Below, piece by piece: positions 1 through 5,406 of a stretch of 5,689 bases of DNA. A program made the translations under genes and the position numbers. The DNA lies in contig VAWY01000237.1 in assembly GCA_005888335.1 (NCBI GenBank), forward strand, positions 1 through 5,689, read 5' to 3'. Position 1 is the first letter of the stretch; every line of letters begins with the position of its first letter. The notes beneath the pieces were generated by a model that was not told where the DNA came from, did not search any database, and saw nothing but the letters and a program-made list of their open reading frames with translations. Origin of the DNA: Actinomycetota bacterium (GTDB lineage: Bacteria > Actinomycetota > Thermoleophilia > Solirubrobacterales > Solirubrobacteraceae).

Positions 1-416
1 CGCGCGAGCTCGGCGCCGTGCTCACCGAGTTCGAGAACGAGGCGGCCGATGCGGTGACGGCGTGCGGTGGCCGCGTGGTCAAGCTCATCGGCGACGAGAT
101 CCTCTACACCGCGCCCGACGAGCGAGCGGGCTGCGCCATCGCACTGCAGCTGGCCGCGGCGTTCGCCGAGCACCCGCGGGTGCCCCAGACCCGTGCCGGG
201 CTGGCCGGCGGCGACGTGCTGCTGCGCGACGGTGATGTGTTCGGCCCCGTTGTCAACCTGGCGGCCCGCGCGGTCAAGCTCGCCGCGCCGTGCGAGCTCG
301 TCGCGACGGCCGCCGCGGTCGCCGCCGCGGGGCTCGACGGAGAGCCCGTGGACGTCGAACAGGTCAAGGGCTTCGACGTCGCTGTCCGGTTGCGTCGCGT
401 GCGCGGCGGCGGCTGA
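1..416 (+). CDS. Class III adenylate/guanylate cyclase, C-terminal part (5' end outside window)
   Basis: This is the C-terminal half of a class III nucleotidyl cyclase catalytic domain, which makes a cyclic nucleotide from an NTP. The reading frame is open from base 3, so the gene starts upstream; the GTG at 18 is internal. Counting from that GTG, residues 22-29 (KLIGDEIL) hold the adenine-type Lys22 and the second metal-binding Asp26. Residues 71-84 (DGDVFGPVVNLAAR) hold the second base-specifying Asp73, the transition-state Asn80 and Arg84. The Lys/Asp pair favours ATP, so adenylate cyclase is likelier than guanylate cyclase. The first metal Asp lies in the missing part. The GDVFGPVVNLAAR style is typical of soluble actinobacterial cyclases and differs from the VWGNTVNMASR style of the membrane cyclase in this window, so the two are not recent duplicates. 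The domain architecture upstream is unknown. The stop lies 4 bases from the stop of the convergent methyltransferase. Confidence 0.9.
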   Translation, partial: RELGAVLTEFENEAADAVTACGGRVVKLIGDEILYTAPDERAGCAIALQLAAAFAEHPRVPQTRAGLAGGDVLLRDGDVFGPVVNLAARAVKLAAPCELVATAAAVAAAGLDGEPVDVEQVKGFDVAVRLRRVRGGG

Positions 417-420
417 GCCC

Positions 421-1062
421 TCAGGAGGGCTTGGCGATGCCGAGGATGTGGGGGACGGGCGGATCGAGCGCGCCGGCCCGGAACGGAAACCGCTCGCAGC
501 GTTCGATCTCGAAGCCGGCGCCGCGGATCGCCGCGGCGGTGTCGCGCGCCGGGTGACAGCCGCCCACGATGCGCGGCCAGAACGTCGCCTGCGCGAACTT
601 GACGACCGAACGCAGCGGCTGACCGTCGGCGATCACGTGCTCGTAGAACCGGAGCTCGCCGCCCGGGCGCAGGACGCGGCCGATCTCACGCAGAGCGGCC
701 GCGAGGTCCGGGACGGTGCAGAGAACCAGGCAGGCGACCGCGGCGTCGACGGACTGGTCGTCGAGCGGGAGCCGCTCCGCGACGCCGGCAAGGACTGTCG
801 TCGCCACGGCGGCGTTCTTCGCGGCGCGGTCGGCCTCCACGCGCAGCCGCGGCTCCGGCTCGACGGCGACGACCTCGGTCACCGTCGTCGGGTAGTGCTC
901 GAAGTTCGAGCCGTGGCCGGCGCCGATCTCGAAGACTCGGCCGCGAAGGCCCTCGAGCAAGCGGACGCGATGGGCGCTCTCACCGCGCTTGGCGGCCGTG
1001 CGCTGCATGCGGGGATACAGGCGGGCGAACACCGGATGGCTGACACCGCTGCTCGAGCTCAT
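421..1062 (-). CDS. Class I SAM-dependent methyltransferase (methyltransferase type 11, METTL7-like)
   Basis: A complete 213-residue Rossmann-fold methyltransferase that moves a methyl group from S-adenosylmethionine to an unidentified acceptor. The SAM-binding motif I is VFEIGAGHG (43-51), the acidic ribose-binding Glu68 follows in VAVEPE, and the stretch DDQSVDAAVACLVLCTVPD (101-119) and LRPGG (131-135) are the usual post-I and motif III regions. The C-terminal GCHPARDT (168-175) followed by GAGFE resembles METTL7-type and UbiE-like lipid or small-molecule methyltransferases. No membrane segment or signal peptide is evident. I chose ATG 1062 because GAGGGA sits 7 bases before it; a TTG at 1083 would add seven residues and abut the cyclase stop codon. 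The gene begins 21 bases after the membrane cyclase stop, so the two are probably cotranscribed. The substrate cannot be read from the sequence. Confidence 0.9.
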   Translation of the reverse strand: MSSSSGVSHPVFARLYPRMQRTAAKRGESAHRVRLLEGLRGRVFEIGAGHGSNFEHYPTTVTEVVAVEPEPRLRVEADRAAKNAAVATTVLAGVAERLPLDDQSVDAAVACLVLCTVPDLAAALREIGRVLRPGGELRFYEHVIADGQPLRSVVKFAQATFWPRIVGGCHPARDTAAAIRGAGFEIERCERFPFRAGALDPPVPHILGIAKPS

Positions 1063-1069
1063 CGCTGAG

Positions 1070-1075
1070 TCCCTC
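1070..1075 (-). promoter_or_regulatory. Ribosome binding site of the methyltransferase at 421-1062
   Basis: GAGGGA on the minus strand, 7 bases before ATG 1062. It decides for the ATG over the upstream TTG at 1083 and lies in the 21-base gap after the cyclase stop. Confidence 0.65.
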
Positions 1076-1083
1076 GAACCCAA

Positions 1084-2475
1084 CTACCGGAAGCCGAGTT
1101 GTCGCGCATCACCGGTCAAGGTGTCGTCGCGCACACAACCATCAGCGGCAGCGGTCGTCCCGACGCGCTCGCGCGGGCCGGTCAGGAGGTACGTCATGGT
1201 CGGGCCCTTGCCCTTGACCTCGACGACGCCGCGTTCGCGGAACTCATAGCGCTCGGACAGTCGCTCGTACACCCGTTGCGTGACCTGGATGCCGGCGGCC
1301 ACACCGTGGCTCTCCATGCGGCTGGCCATGTTGACCGTGTTGCCCCAGACGTCGTAGCTGAACTTTCGCCGTCCGATGACACCGGCCACCGCCGGCCCGC
1401 TGTCGATGCCCACCCGGATCGCCAGCTCGATGCCCGTGTCCTTGCGGAAGCGGTCGATCTCGTCACACATGCCGAGCGCCATCTCGGCGATCGCCAGCTC
1501 GTGACCCGGGCGGGGGACCGGCAGCCCCGCGACGACCATGTAGGCGTCGCCGATCGTCTTGATCTTCTCGATGCCGTGGCGGTCGGCCAGCTCGTCGAAG
1601 GCGCAGAACACCTGATTGAGCACGGCGACGACCTCGGGCGCCGATCGGCTGTCGGCGAACGGCGTGAAGCCGACGATGTCGGCAAACAGGACCGTCACGT
1701 CGTCGAAGGCGTCCGCGATGATGCCCGGCGTCTGCTTGAGCCGCGCGGCGATCGGCGCGGGCAAGACGTTCAGCAGCAGGCGCTCGGAGCGCTCCTCCTC
1801 GGCCTGGAGCGCGGCCAGGATCCGCTCGCGCTCGCTGATGAAGTACTGCAGGACCAGGTACACGGTCGCCGAGACGCCCAGCACGTTGAGCACGAAGAAG
1901 GTGACCACGATCGACGTCGGGACGGGGCCCTCACCATGCAGCTGCGACTCGAGCGCCCCGGAGGCGACGATCCCCGCGACGAAAGCGACGAACCAGGGTG
2001 TCGCCCGCCGTACACCCTCGACCAGCAGTGCGCCGAGCGGGGCGGTGAACGCCCAGAGCGCGACGGCGCTCGACGCGCGGAAGCCGCCCAAGCTGGCCTG
2101 CAGCAGGAAGGGCAGGATCAGTGCCATCGCCAGGTGAGCCGTGCGGAACGGCGCGAAGCGCCTCGTGCGCGCCAGCGCCACGAGCCCGATGACGGAGACC
2201 ACCTGGTAGACGAAGGGAATGGCGCCTGAACGCCACAGCCCCAGCGACCAGTACGTCGCGACCCAGACGATCGCCATCATCGCCATCAGGCTGCTGGCCA
2301 GCGTCACCGTCGCCTTGCGCAGCCGCTCATCCTCGGAGTCCCCCGGAGCCACGCCCAACGCAGCGAGCCACCGGATCGCACGCGCAAGTGGCGGCCACGC
2401 CCAGCGAGCCCAGGTCAGCCCGAGCGGCGCGCGATACGCGCGCGTGGTCGTCCGTGACGCCAGCACGTCCGCCAT
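1084..2475 (-). CDS. Membrane-bound class III adenylate cyclase (six TM segments plus catalytic domain)
   Basis: A complete 463-residue integral-membrane cyclase that converts ATP to cAMP. After a basic N-terminus there are six hydrophobic segments (about 55-79, 84-103, 112-132, 135-154, 159-177 and 188-212), then a signalling helix with the cyclase-linker sequence ERLLLNVLPAPIAARLK (231-247), then the catalytic domain (about 258-433). The metal-binding residues are Asp266 (FADIVGF) and Asp310 (KTIGDAY). Lys306 and Asp375 (YDVWGN) are the ATP-specifying pair, and Asn382 and Arg386 (VNMASR) are the transition-state residues. The full catalytic set is therefore present in a homodimer-type arrangement and activity is expected. 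The six-TM part resembles no sensor domain I can name; its ligand is unknown. Residues 434-463 look disordered. ATG 2475 is preceded by GGAGG only 3 bases away, with no in-frame start upstream in the segment checked. The methyltransferase gene follows 21 bases after the stop. Confidence 0.93.
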   Translation of the reverse strand: MADVLASRTTTRAYRAPLGLTWARWAWPPLARAIRWLAALGVAPGDSEDERLRKATVTLASSLMAMMAIVWVATYWSLGLWRSGAIPFVYQVVSVIGLVALARTRRFAPFRTAHLAMALILPFLLQASLGGFRASSAVALWAFTAPLGALLVEGVRRATPWFVAFVAGIVASGALESQLHGEGPVPTSIVVTFFVLNVLGVSATVYLVLQYFISERERILAALQAEEERSERLLLNVLPAPIAARLKQTPGIIADAFDDVTVLFADIVGFTPFADSRSAPEVVAVLNQVFCAFDELADRHGIEKIKTIGDAYMVVAGLPVPRPGHELAIAEMALGMCDEIDRFRKDTGIELAIRVGIDSGPAVAGVIGRRKFSYDVWGNTVNMASRMESHGVAAGIQVTQRVYERLSERYEFRERGVVEVKGKGPTMTYLLTGPRERVGTTAAADGCVRDDTLTGDARQLGFR

Positions 2476-2478
2476 TCT

Positions 2479-2483
2479 CCTCC
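2479..2483 (-). promoter_or_regulatory. Ribosome binding site of the membrane cyclase
   Basis: GGAGG on the minus strand, strong in sequence but only 3 bases from ATG 2475, which is closer than usual. No other in-frame start fits it better. Confidence 0.5.
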
Positions 2484-2493
2484 AATGTGAGCA

Positions 2494-2520
2494 GCGCAGG
2501 TGGCGGATTCGAGCCTGCGC
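2494..2520. repeat. Inverted repeat in the cyclase leader (GCGCAGG / CCTGCGC)
   Basis: Two perfect 7-base arms, GCGCAGG at 2494-2500 and CCTGCGC at 2514-2520, separated by 13 bases. It begins 18 bases before the cyclase ATG, so it could be an operator or a hairpin in the messenger leader. The right arm overlaps the first copy of the 18-base direct repeat. The function is not shown by the sequence. Confidence 0.4.
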
Positions 2521-2528
2521 CCTGAATC
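2511..2528 (+). repeat. Imperfect 18-base direct repeat, copy 1
   Basis: GAGCCTGCGCCCTGAATC matches the stretch starting at 2751 at 16 of 18 positions. The two copies are exactly 240 bases apart and lie at the two ends of the gap. The flanks do not match, so the similarity is confined to these bases. Confidence 0.45.
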
Positions 2529-2590
2529 GACAATGGCGCCGCTGGACCGTCCGGTCGTCGCGGTCGAGGGCGACATCTCGAGGGCTCGCC

Positions 2591-2610
2591 GCGACGGGCT
2601 GACCCGTCGC
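2591..2610. terminator. Perfect 8-bp hairpin, possible terminator without a T tract
   Basis: GCGACGGG at 2591-2598 pairs fully with CCCGTCGC at 2603-2610 around a four-base loop (CTGA). It lies about 190 bases downstream of the CDF stop and 115 bases upstream of the cyclase start, on the path of minus-strand transcription. There is no T run after it on either strand. High-GC actinobacteria often use such hairpins as terminators, but a leader structure for the cyclase messenger or chance are alternatives. Confidence 0.35.
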
Positions 2611-2750
2611 CGGGATCGCCTTCCGCCTCGATCTCAGCGCGTCGAAGCGACTACCTAAACCCTCGATGGTGCCGGTCGGCCCGTCAGTCCGACGCGGACC
2701 GCTGCACGATCCCGCGCGTCAACAACGCCGCCTCCTGGGTGCGACACAAG

Positions 2751-2768
2751 GAGCTTGCGGCCTGAATC
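2751..2768 (+). repeat. Imperfect 18-base direct repeat, copy 2
   Basis: GAGCTTGCGGCCTGAATC, differing from copy 1 at its fifth and tenth bases. It lies 35 bases from the CDF stop codon, just downstream of that gene. Confidence 0.45.
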
Positions 2769-2802
2769 ATGGGTGTTTGCATCGGCGGCGTGCCGTTGTG
2801 GC

Positions 2803-3507
2803 TCACGAGTGGGGGTCGTGATGGTGACGGCCGCGAACTGTCCGCCAGCTCTCGACCGTGATGCGCAAGATCAGGGCGGTGATGAGCAGGCCGATGATCG
2901 GGTCGGCGATTGGCGCGCCAATCGCGACGACGGACGCGCTGAGAACCACGCCGGCGCTCACGATCGCATCGCTGCGCGCGTGGTTGCCGTCGGCGATCAG
3001 CGCGGGGCTATCCAGCCGCTGCCCACCATTCAGCCGCACGCGCGCGGCGATGGCATTGCCGATCACGCCGACGCCGCCGGCGATCCCGAGGGCGAGCAGG
3101 TGGTCGGGGGCGAGTGGGTGGATGATCCTGTCGATCGCGATGACGCCGGCGACGACGGCGCTGCCGAGGATGGCCAGGACGACGCCCAGCCCAGCGTTGC
3201 GCTCGGCACGGTCGGAGTGCAGCAGGAAGGCGACGGCCAGCGGGACGGCTGTGAGCGCGTCGCCGGCGTTGTGGATCAGGTCCGCCAGCAGCGCGACGCT
3301 GCCGGTAGCGACGTAGATTGCTGCCTGCGCGACCGCCGTGGCGGTCAGAACGGCGAGCGACGCGCCGACGACCAGCAGCCCGTCGCGCGATCGCTTGATC
3401 GATGTGTCGACGAGCCCATGGCTGTGCTCGGGTCCGTTGCGGCGATGATCGTCCTCGGCGAAGCGGTGGCCGTGGACGCTTCCTTCCGACGAAGCCGCGC
3501 CGCTCAC
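2803..3507 (-). CDS. Cation diffusion facilitator (CzcD/ZitB-like Zn2+ efflux pump), short form
   Basis: A 234-residue inner-membrane antiporter that exports divalent metal, most likely Zn2+, in exchange for protons. The N-terminus (11-31) is rich in His and acidic residues, as in many zinc CDF proteins. Six membrane segments follow (about 44-67, 70-96, 106-128, 136-156, 179-198, 200-218). The transport site is visible as H79-x3-D83 in TM2 (LIHNAGD) and H176-x3-D180 at TM5 (NHARSD), the His/Asp arrangement linked to zinc selectivity. The protein ends about 15 residues after TM6 with a short HHHDPH tail, so the cytoplasmic metallochaperone-like C-terminal domain of the usual ~300-residue CDF is absent. 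The GTG start overlaps the stop codon of the upstream arsR-type gene (GTGA), implying translational coupling, and metal-dependent derepression by that regulator is the natural expectation. Cd2+ or Co2+ could also be substrates. Confidence 0.92.
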   Translation of the reverse strand: MSGAASSEGSVHGHRFAEDDHRRNGPEHSHGLVDTSIKRSRDGLLVVGASLAVLTATAVAQAAIYVATGSVALLADLIHNAGDALTAVPLAVAFLLHSDRAERNAGLGVVLAILGSAVVAGVIAIDRIIHPLAPDHLLALGIAGGVGVIGNAIAARVRLNGGQRLDSPALIADGNHARSDAIVSAGVVLSASVVAIGAPIADPIIGLLITALILRITVESWRTVRGRHHHDPHS

Positions 3508-3875
3508 GCGGTCACCTCGCGCCGAGTGCGCGGTCGTCCGCGCACGGAGTGTCCGAGTTGCACGTGCTCGACGTGCGAGATCGCCTCGTCGAGCAGGTGG
3601 GCGATGTGGTCGTCGTGGAGGTCGTAGACCACGCGCCGGCCCTCACGTCGCCCGACCACGAAGCCGAGGTGGCGCAAGAGGCGCAGCTGGTGAGAGACCG
3701 CGGACGGCTCCATGCCGACTGCGCCCGCGAGCTCGTTGACGCTCAGAGCACCAGCTCGCAGGCGGCCGAGGATCCGGACTCGGCTGGGTGTCGCGAGCGC
3801 CTGCATCGTCTCGGCCACGGACGCTGCGACGTGCTCATCGAGCTGATCGGCGGTGCGCAGATGTCCTCGGCTCAC
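3504..3875 (-). CDS. ArsR/SmtB-family metal-sensing transcriptional repressor (CzrA-type site)
   Basis: A 123-residue winged-helix dimeric repressor that should leave DNA when it binds metal. The recognition helix-turn-helix is SVNELAGAVGMEPSAVSHQLRLLRHLGFV (45-73) and the wing is GRREGRRVVY (75-84). The alpha-5 helix carries D88-x-H90-x10-H101-x2-H104, the same spacing and ligands as the zinc sensor CzrA and close to SmtB. The alpha-3 cysteine box of arsenic/cadmium sensors is absent and the protein has no Cys, so a Zn2+ (or Co2+/Ni2+) sensor is favoured over As or Cd. The GTG start at 3875 is the only one that keeps helix alpha-1; an in-frame TAA lies just upstream. GGAGG directly touches the GTG, too close for a normal ribosome site. 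The gene overlaps the CDF gene by four bases and presumably represses it along with itself. Confidence 0.93.
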   Translation of the reverse strand: MSRGHLRTADQLDEHVAASVAETMQALATPSRVRILGRLRAGALSVNELAGAVGMEPSAVSHQLRLLRHLGFVVGRREGRRVVYDLHDDHIAHLLDEAISHVEHVQLGHSVRGRPRTRREVTA

Positions 3876-3881
3876 CCTCCA

Positions 3882-3912
3882 AGGTTACCTGCATCACCGT
3901 TCAGCTATTCAG
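3882..3912 (-). promoter_or_regulatory. Candidate ArsR operator and promoter for the arsR-CDF operon
   Basis: Between the arsR-type start and the preceding stop lie 59 bases. Read on the + strand, 3889-3904 is CTGCATCACCGTTCAG, an imperfect inverted repeat of CTGAA/TTCAG half-sites with a six-base centre; one arm has one mismatch. This resembles the TGAA-N6-TTCA core of SmtB/CzrA operators. A further TTCAG lies at 3908-3912, eight bases on. On the minus strand TAACCT (3887-3882) fits an actinobacterial TANNNT -10 box and ends six bases before the GTG start. The operator would then sit between -10 and -35. No good -35 box is visible. Confidence 0.4.
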
Positions 3913-3934
3913 ACTTGCCGGCCCCGTGCCTGGG

Positions 3935-4237
3935 TTACGCGCCGGCCGGCTCGACCTCCTCGACCACCTCGAACACTCCCTCGAGGAGCGTCTCTTCGAC
4001 GTGGTCGGCGATGCGGTTCAGGCGGCCCGCGTCGTCGCCGTGGCCGTCGCGGATGCGTTCGCGGTCGGCCAGGCCGCCTTCGTAGAGGCCGAACGACACG
4101 ACGAGGTTCTCGTCGTCCGGGCTGCTGAGGTGATAGGCGCGGATCGCCTCCGGCGGCCAGCGCTCGGGCTCCCAGGCGCGTCGGAAGTCGTCAAAGGCGC
4201 CTGGCTTCAGGCGGCGGGCGGAGAGAAAGCAGATCAT
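3935..4237 (-). CDS. Small protein resembling a dimeric alpha/beta-barrel (antibiotic biosynthesis monooxygenase-like) domain
   Basis: A 100-residue, probably cytoplasmic protein of unknown function. The predicted order is a strand (1-10, MICFLSARRL), a helix (13-22, with FDDFRRAWEP), a strand (31-37, AIRAYHL), a strand (43-51, ENLVVSFGLYE), an acidic-basic helical stretch (55-84) and a last strand (86-94). That beta-alpha-beta-beta-alpha-beta order and length fit ferredoxin-like dimeric barrels of the ABM/EthD type, but I see no catalytic residue to prove an enzyme. The acidic tail ends in EEVEPAGA. ATG 4237 is chosen because GGAGG lies six bases before it; an upstream start at 4267 would add ten residues with no such support. 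It lies 112 bases after the flavoprotein stop and 59 bases before the arsR-type start, and may be cotranscribed with either. Confidence 0.75.
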   Translation of the reverse strand: MICFLSARRLKPGAFDDFRRAWEPERWPPEAIRAYHLSSPDDENLVVSFGLYEGGLADRERIRDGHGDDAGRLNRIADHVEETLLEGVFEVVEEVEPAGA

Positions 4238-4243
4238 GGGACA

Positions 4244-4248
4244 CCTCC
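4244..4248 (-). promoter_or_regulatory. Ribosome binding site of the 100-residue barrel-like protein
   Basis: GGAGG on the minus strand with six bases (TGTCCC) to ATG 4237. It fixes the start of that gene at the ATG and not the upstream start at 4267. Confidence 0.7.
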
Positions 4249-4349
4249 GGATCGTTCGGATGCGCACCTCTCGACGAGTATCGCGCTCGCGAGGCGGGAC
4301 GGTTCGCCGAGGGCCTTGGAGCGCTGCCGTCGCGGCGGTGGAGCGTCGA

Positions 4350-5404
4350 TCAGCGTCGACTCCTCGCTGCGGCGCGCGCGACCGCGTCGACGATGAACTC
4401 GGCGTCGTGGCGGACCCAGCCGATCAGCGACGAGCCGCGCGAGTACTGCAGGTGCATGCCGAGGAAGTACAGCCCGGGCGAATTGCTGACGCCGCGCCGA
4501 TGGCGGGGCGCGCCGCGCTCGTCGAAGACTGGAACCTCGATCCACGAGTAGTCGGGCCGGAAGCCCGTCGCCCACACGATCGTCTGCACGTCGAGGGATC
4601 GCCCGTCGGCGAAAGCGACGGTCCGGCCGCCTGCCGAGACGGCGCGCGGCAGGAGCTCGACGCCGTGGCGGCGCGCGAGCTGCCGCAGGCTGGTGCCGAC
4701 CAGCAGGTCTCCGCGCTGCGTCCGGCCGCGCCAACTGTCGAGCGGCGCCTGGATGAGGCCGACGCGCTCGCCCCACCAGTGCAGGCTCTGGCCGAGGATC
4801 CGCCGGGGCAAGCGCGGAAGGCGCCTGCCGCGCGCGAGGTGGACGCGATGGGTGTCCCCGAGGTCCTGGGCGATCTGGGCGCCCGAGTTGGCCGATCCGA
4901 CGACGAGGACCTCGCCGTCGGCAAGCTGGGCGGCATTGCGATAGTCGGCGCTGTGGAGCTGAAGGACCTCGTCGTCGAGGCGCTCGGCGATGGACGGGAC
5001 ATGGGGTCGCTGGTACGCGCCCGTTGACACGACGACGTGCTCCGCCTCGTAGGTCTGCGACGGCGTCTGGACGCGATAGCGTCCGTCGACGCGTTCGAGC
5101 GACGTCGCGGGATCGTTGAGACAGACGGGCAGCTCGAAGTACTCGGCGTAAGCCTGCAGGTAGTCGGCGACCTCCTCCTTGCAGGGGAAGTGCTCGGATC
5201 GCCCGGGAAGCGCAGGCCGGGCAGGGCGCTGTAGCGCGCGGCGGTGAAGAGCTCCAACGAGTCCCAGCGCCGCCGCCACGAGGCACCCACGCGTGCGCCG
5301 GCGTCGAGGATCAGGAACGCGATGCCGGCTCGGCGCAGGTAGTAGCCCGCGGTCAGCCCGGCCTGGCCGCCGCCCACGACAAGCACGTCGACTCGCTCGG
5401 CCAC
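4350..5404 (-). pseudogene. CzcO-type flavin-containing monooxygenase/FAD-NAD(P) oxidoreductase, broken by a one-base deletion
   Basis: Conceptually a 351-residue flavoprotein that would use FAD and NAD(P)H to oxidise an unknown substrate; the family (COG2072) is named CzcO for its association with the CDF pump CzcD. The N-terminal frame (from GTG 5404) encodes VDVLVVGGGQAG (5-16, FAD GxGxxG), ILDA with Asp34, and runs well to FPGDP (66-70). There the frame is lost: homology resumes in another frame with EHFPCKEEVADYLQAYAEYF and continues to the stop at 4350. Restoring one base between 5195 and 5196 joins both parts exactly. The joined protein has a second nucleotide-binding motif VVGSANSG (168-175, Ala for the middle Gly), QLHSADYRN (149-157) and WATGFRPD (278-285), all usual for the family. 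Everything else looks intact, so the break is recent or a sequencing error. The start lies 2 bases after the methyltransferase stop (TGAgtGTG). Confidence 0.85.
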
Positions 5405-5406
5405 AC

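Larger units (their letters stand above)
2476..2802. other. Gene-poor gap between the CDF gene and the membrane cyclase
   Basis: This stretch of 327 bases holds no gene I can support. It lies downstream of the CDF stop and upstream of the cyclase start, so it should contain the end of one transcript and the promoter of the next. It holds two copies of an imperfect 18-base direct repeat, an inverted repeat 18 bases before the cyclase start, and a perfect 8-bp hairpin. A TTGTCG on the minus strand lies about 55 bases before the cyclase ATG, but I could not pair it with a convincing -10 box. The + strand frame ending in TGA at 2763-2765 has strongly GC-rich third positions over its last 25 codons but has no start codon, so it is at best a gene remnant. 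Confidence 0.6.

Noticed and set aside
421..1062. Arsenite methyltransferase (ArsM), given a nearby ArsR-family gene
   Set aside because: The conserved Cys set of ArsM is not present, and the ArsR-family protein itself has a zinc-type, not arsenic-type, site.
2501..2530. A stretch resembling the reverse complement of a tRNA T arm (GGATTCGAGCC)
   Set aside because: The five-base stem does not pair across the loop and no acceptor, anticodon or D arm can be built around it.
2327..2533. Minus-strand frame of 68 codons overlapping the cyclase start
   Set aside because: It uses a TTG start and lies mostly inside the cyclase gene in another frame; no domain and no support.
2533..2658. Small + strand frame of 41 codons starting at ATG 2533
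   Set aside because: No ribosome binding site, an Arg-rich second half with poor third-position bias, and no recognisable protein.
2755..3627. Long + strand open frame of 290 codons across the CDF and arsR genes
   Set aside because: It is antisense to two well-supported genes, and its Asp/Arg/Gly-rich product is typical of an antisense shadow in GC-rich DNA.
4342..4359. Tandem AGCGTCGA repeat with a 10-base period at the flavoprotein stop codon
   Set aside because: Only two short copies of a GC-rich word that is common in this genome style; no reason to assign a role.
5180..5202. Programmed frameshift in the flavoprotein gene
   Set aside because: No slippery heptamer at the junction, and no reason for this family to use recoding; a plain one-base loss explains it.
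4234..5286. Long minus-strand open frame of 350 codons through the flavoprotein region
   Set aside because: An Arg/Pro/Ala-rich translation with no motif, while the other two frames carry the flavoprotein's conserved motifs.
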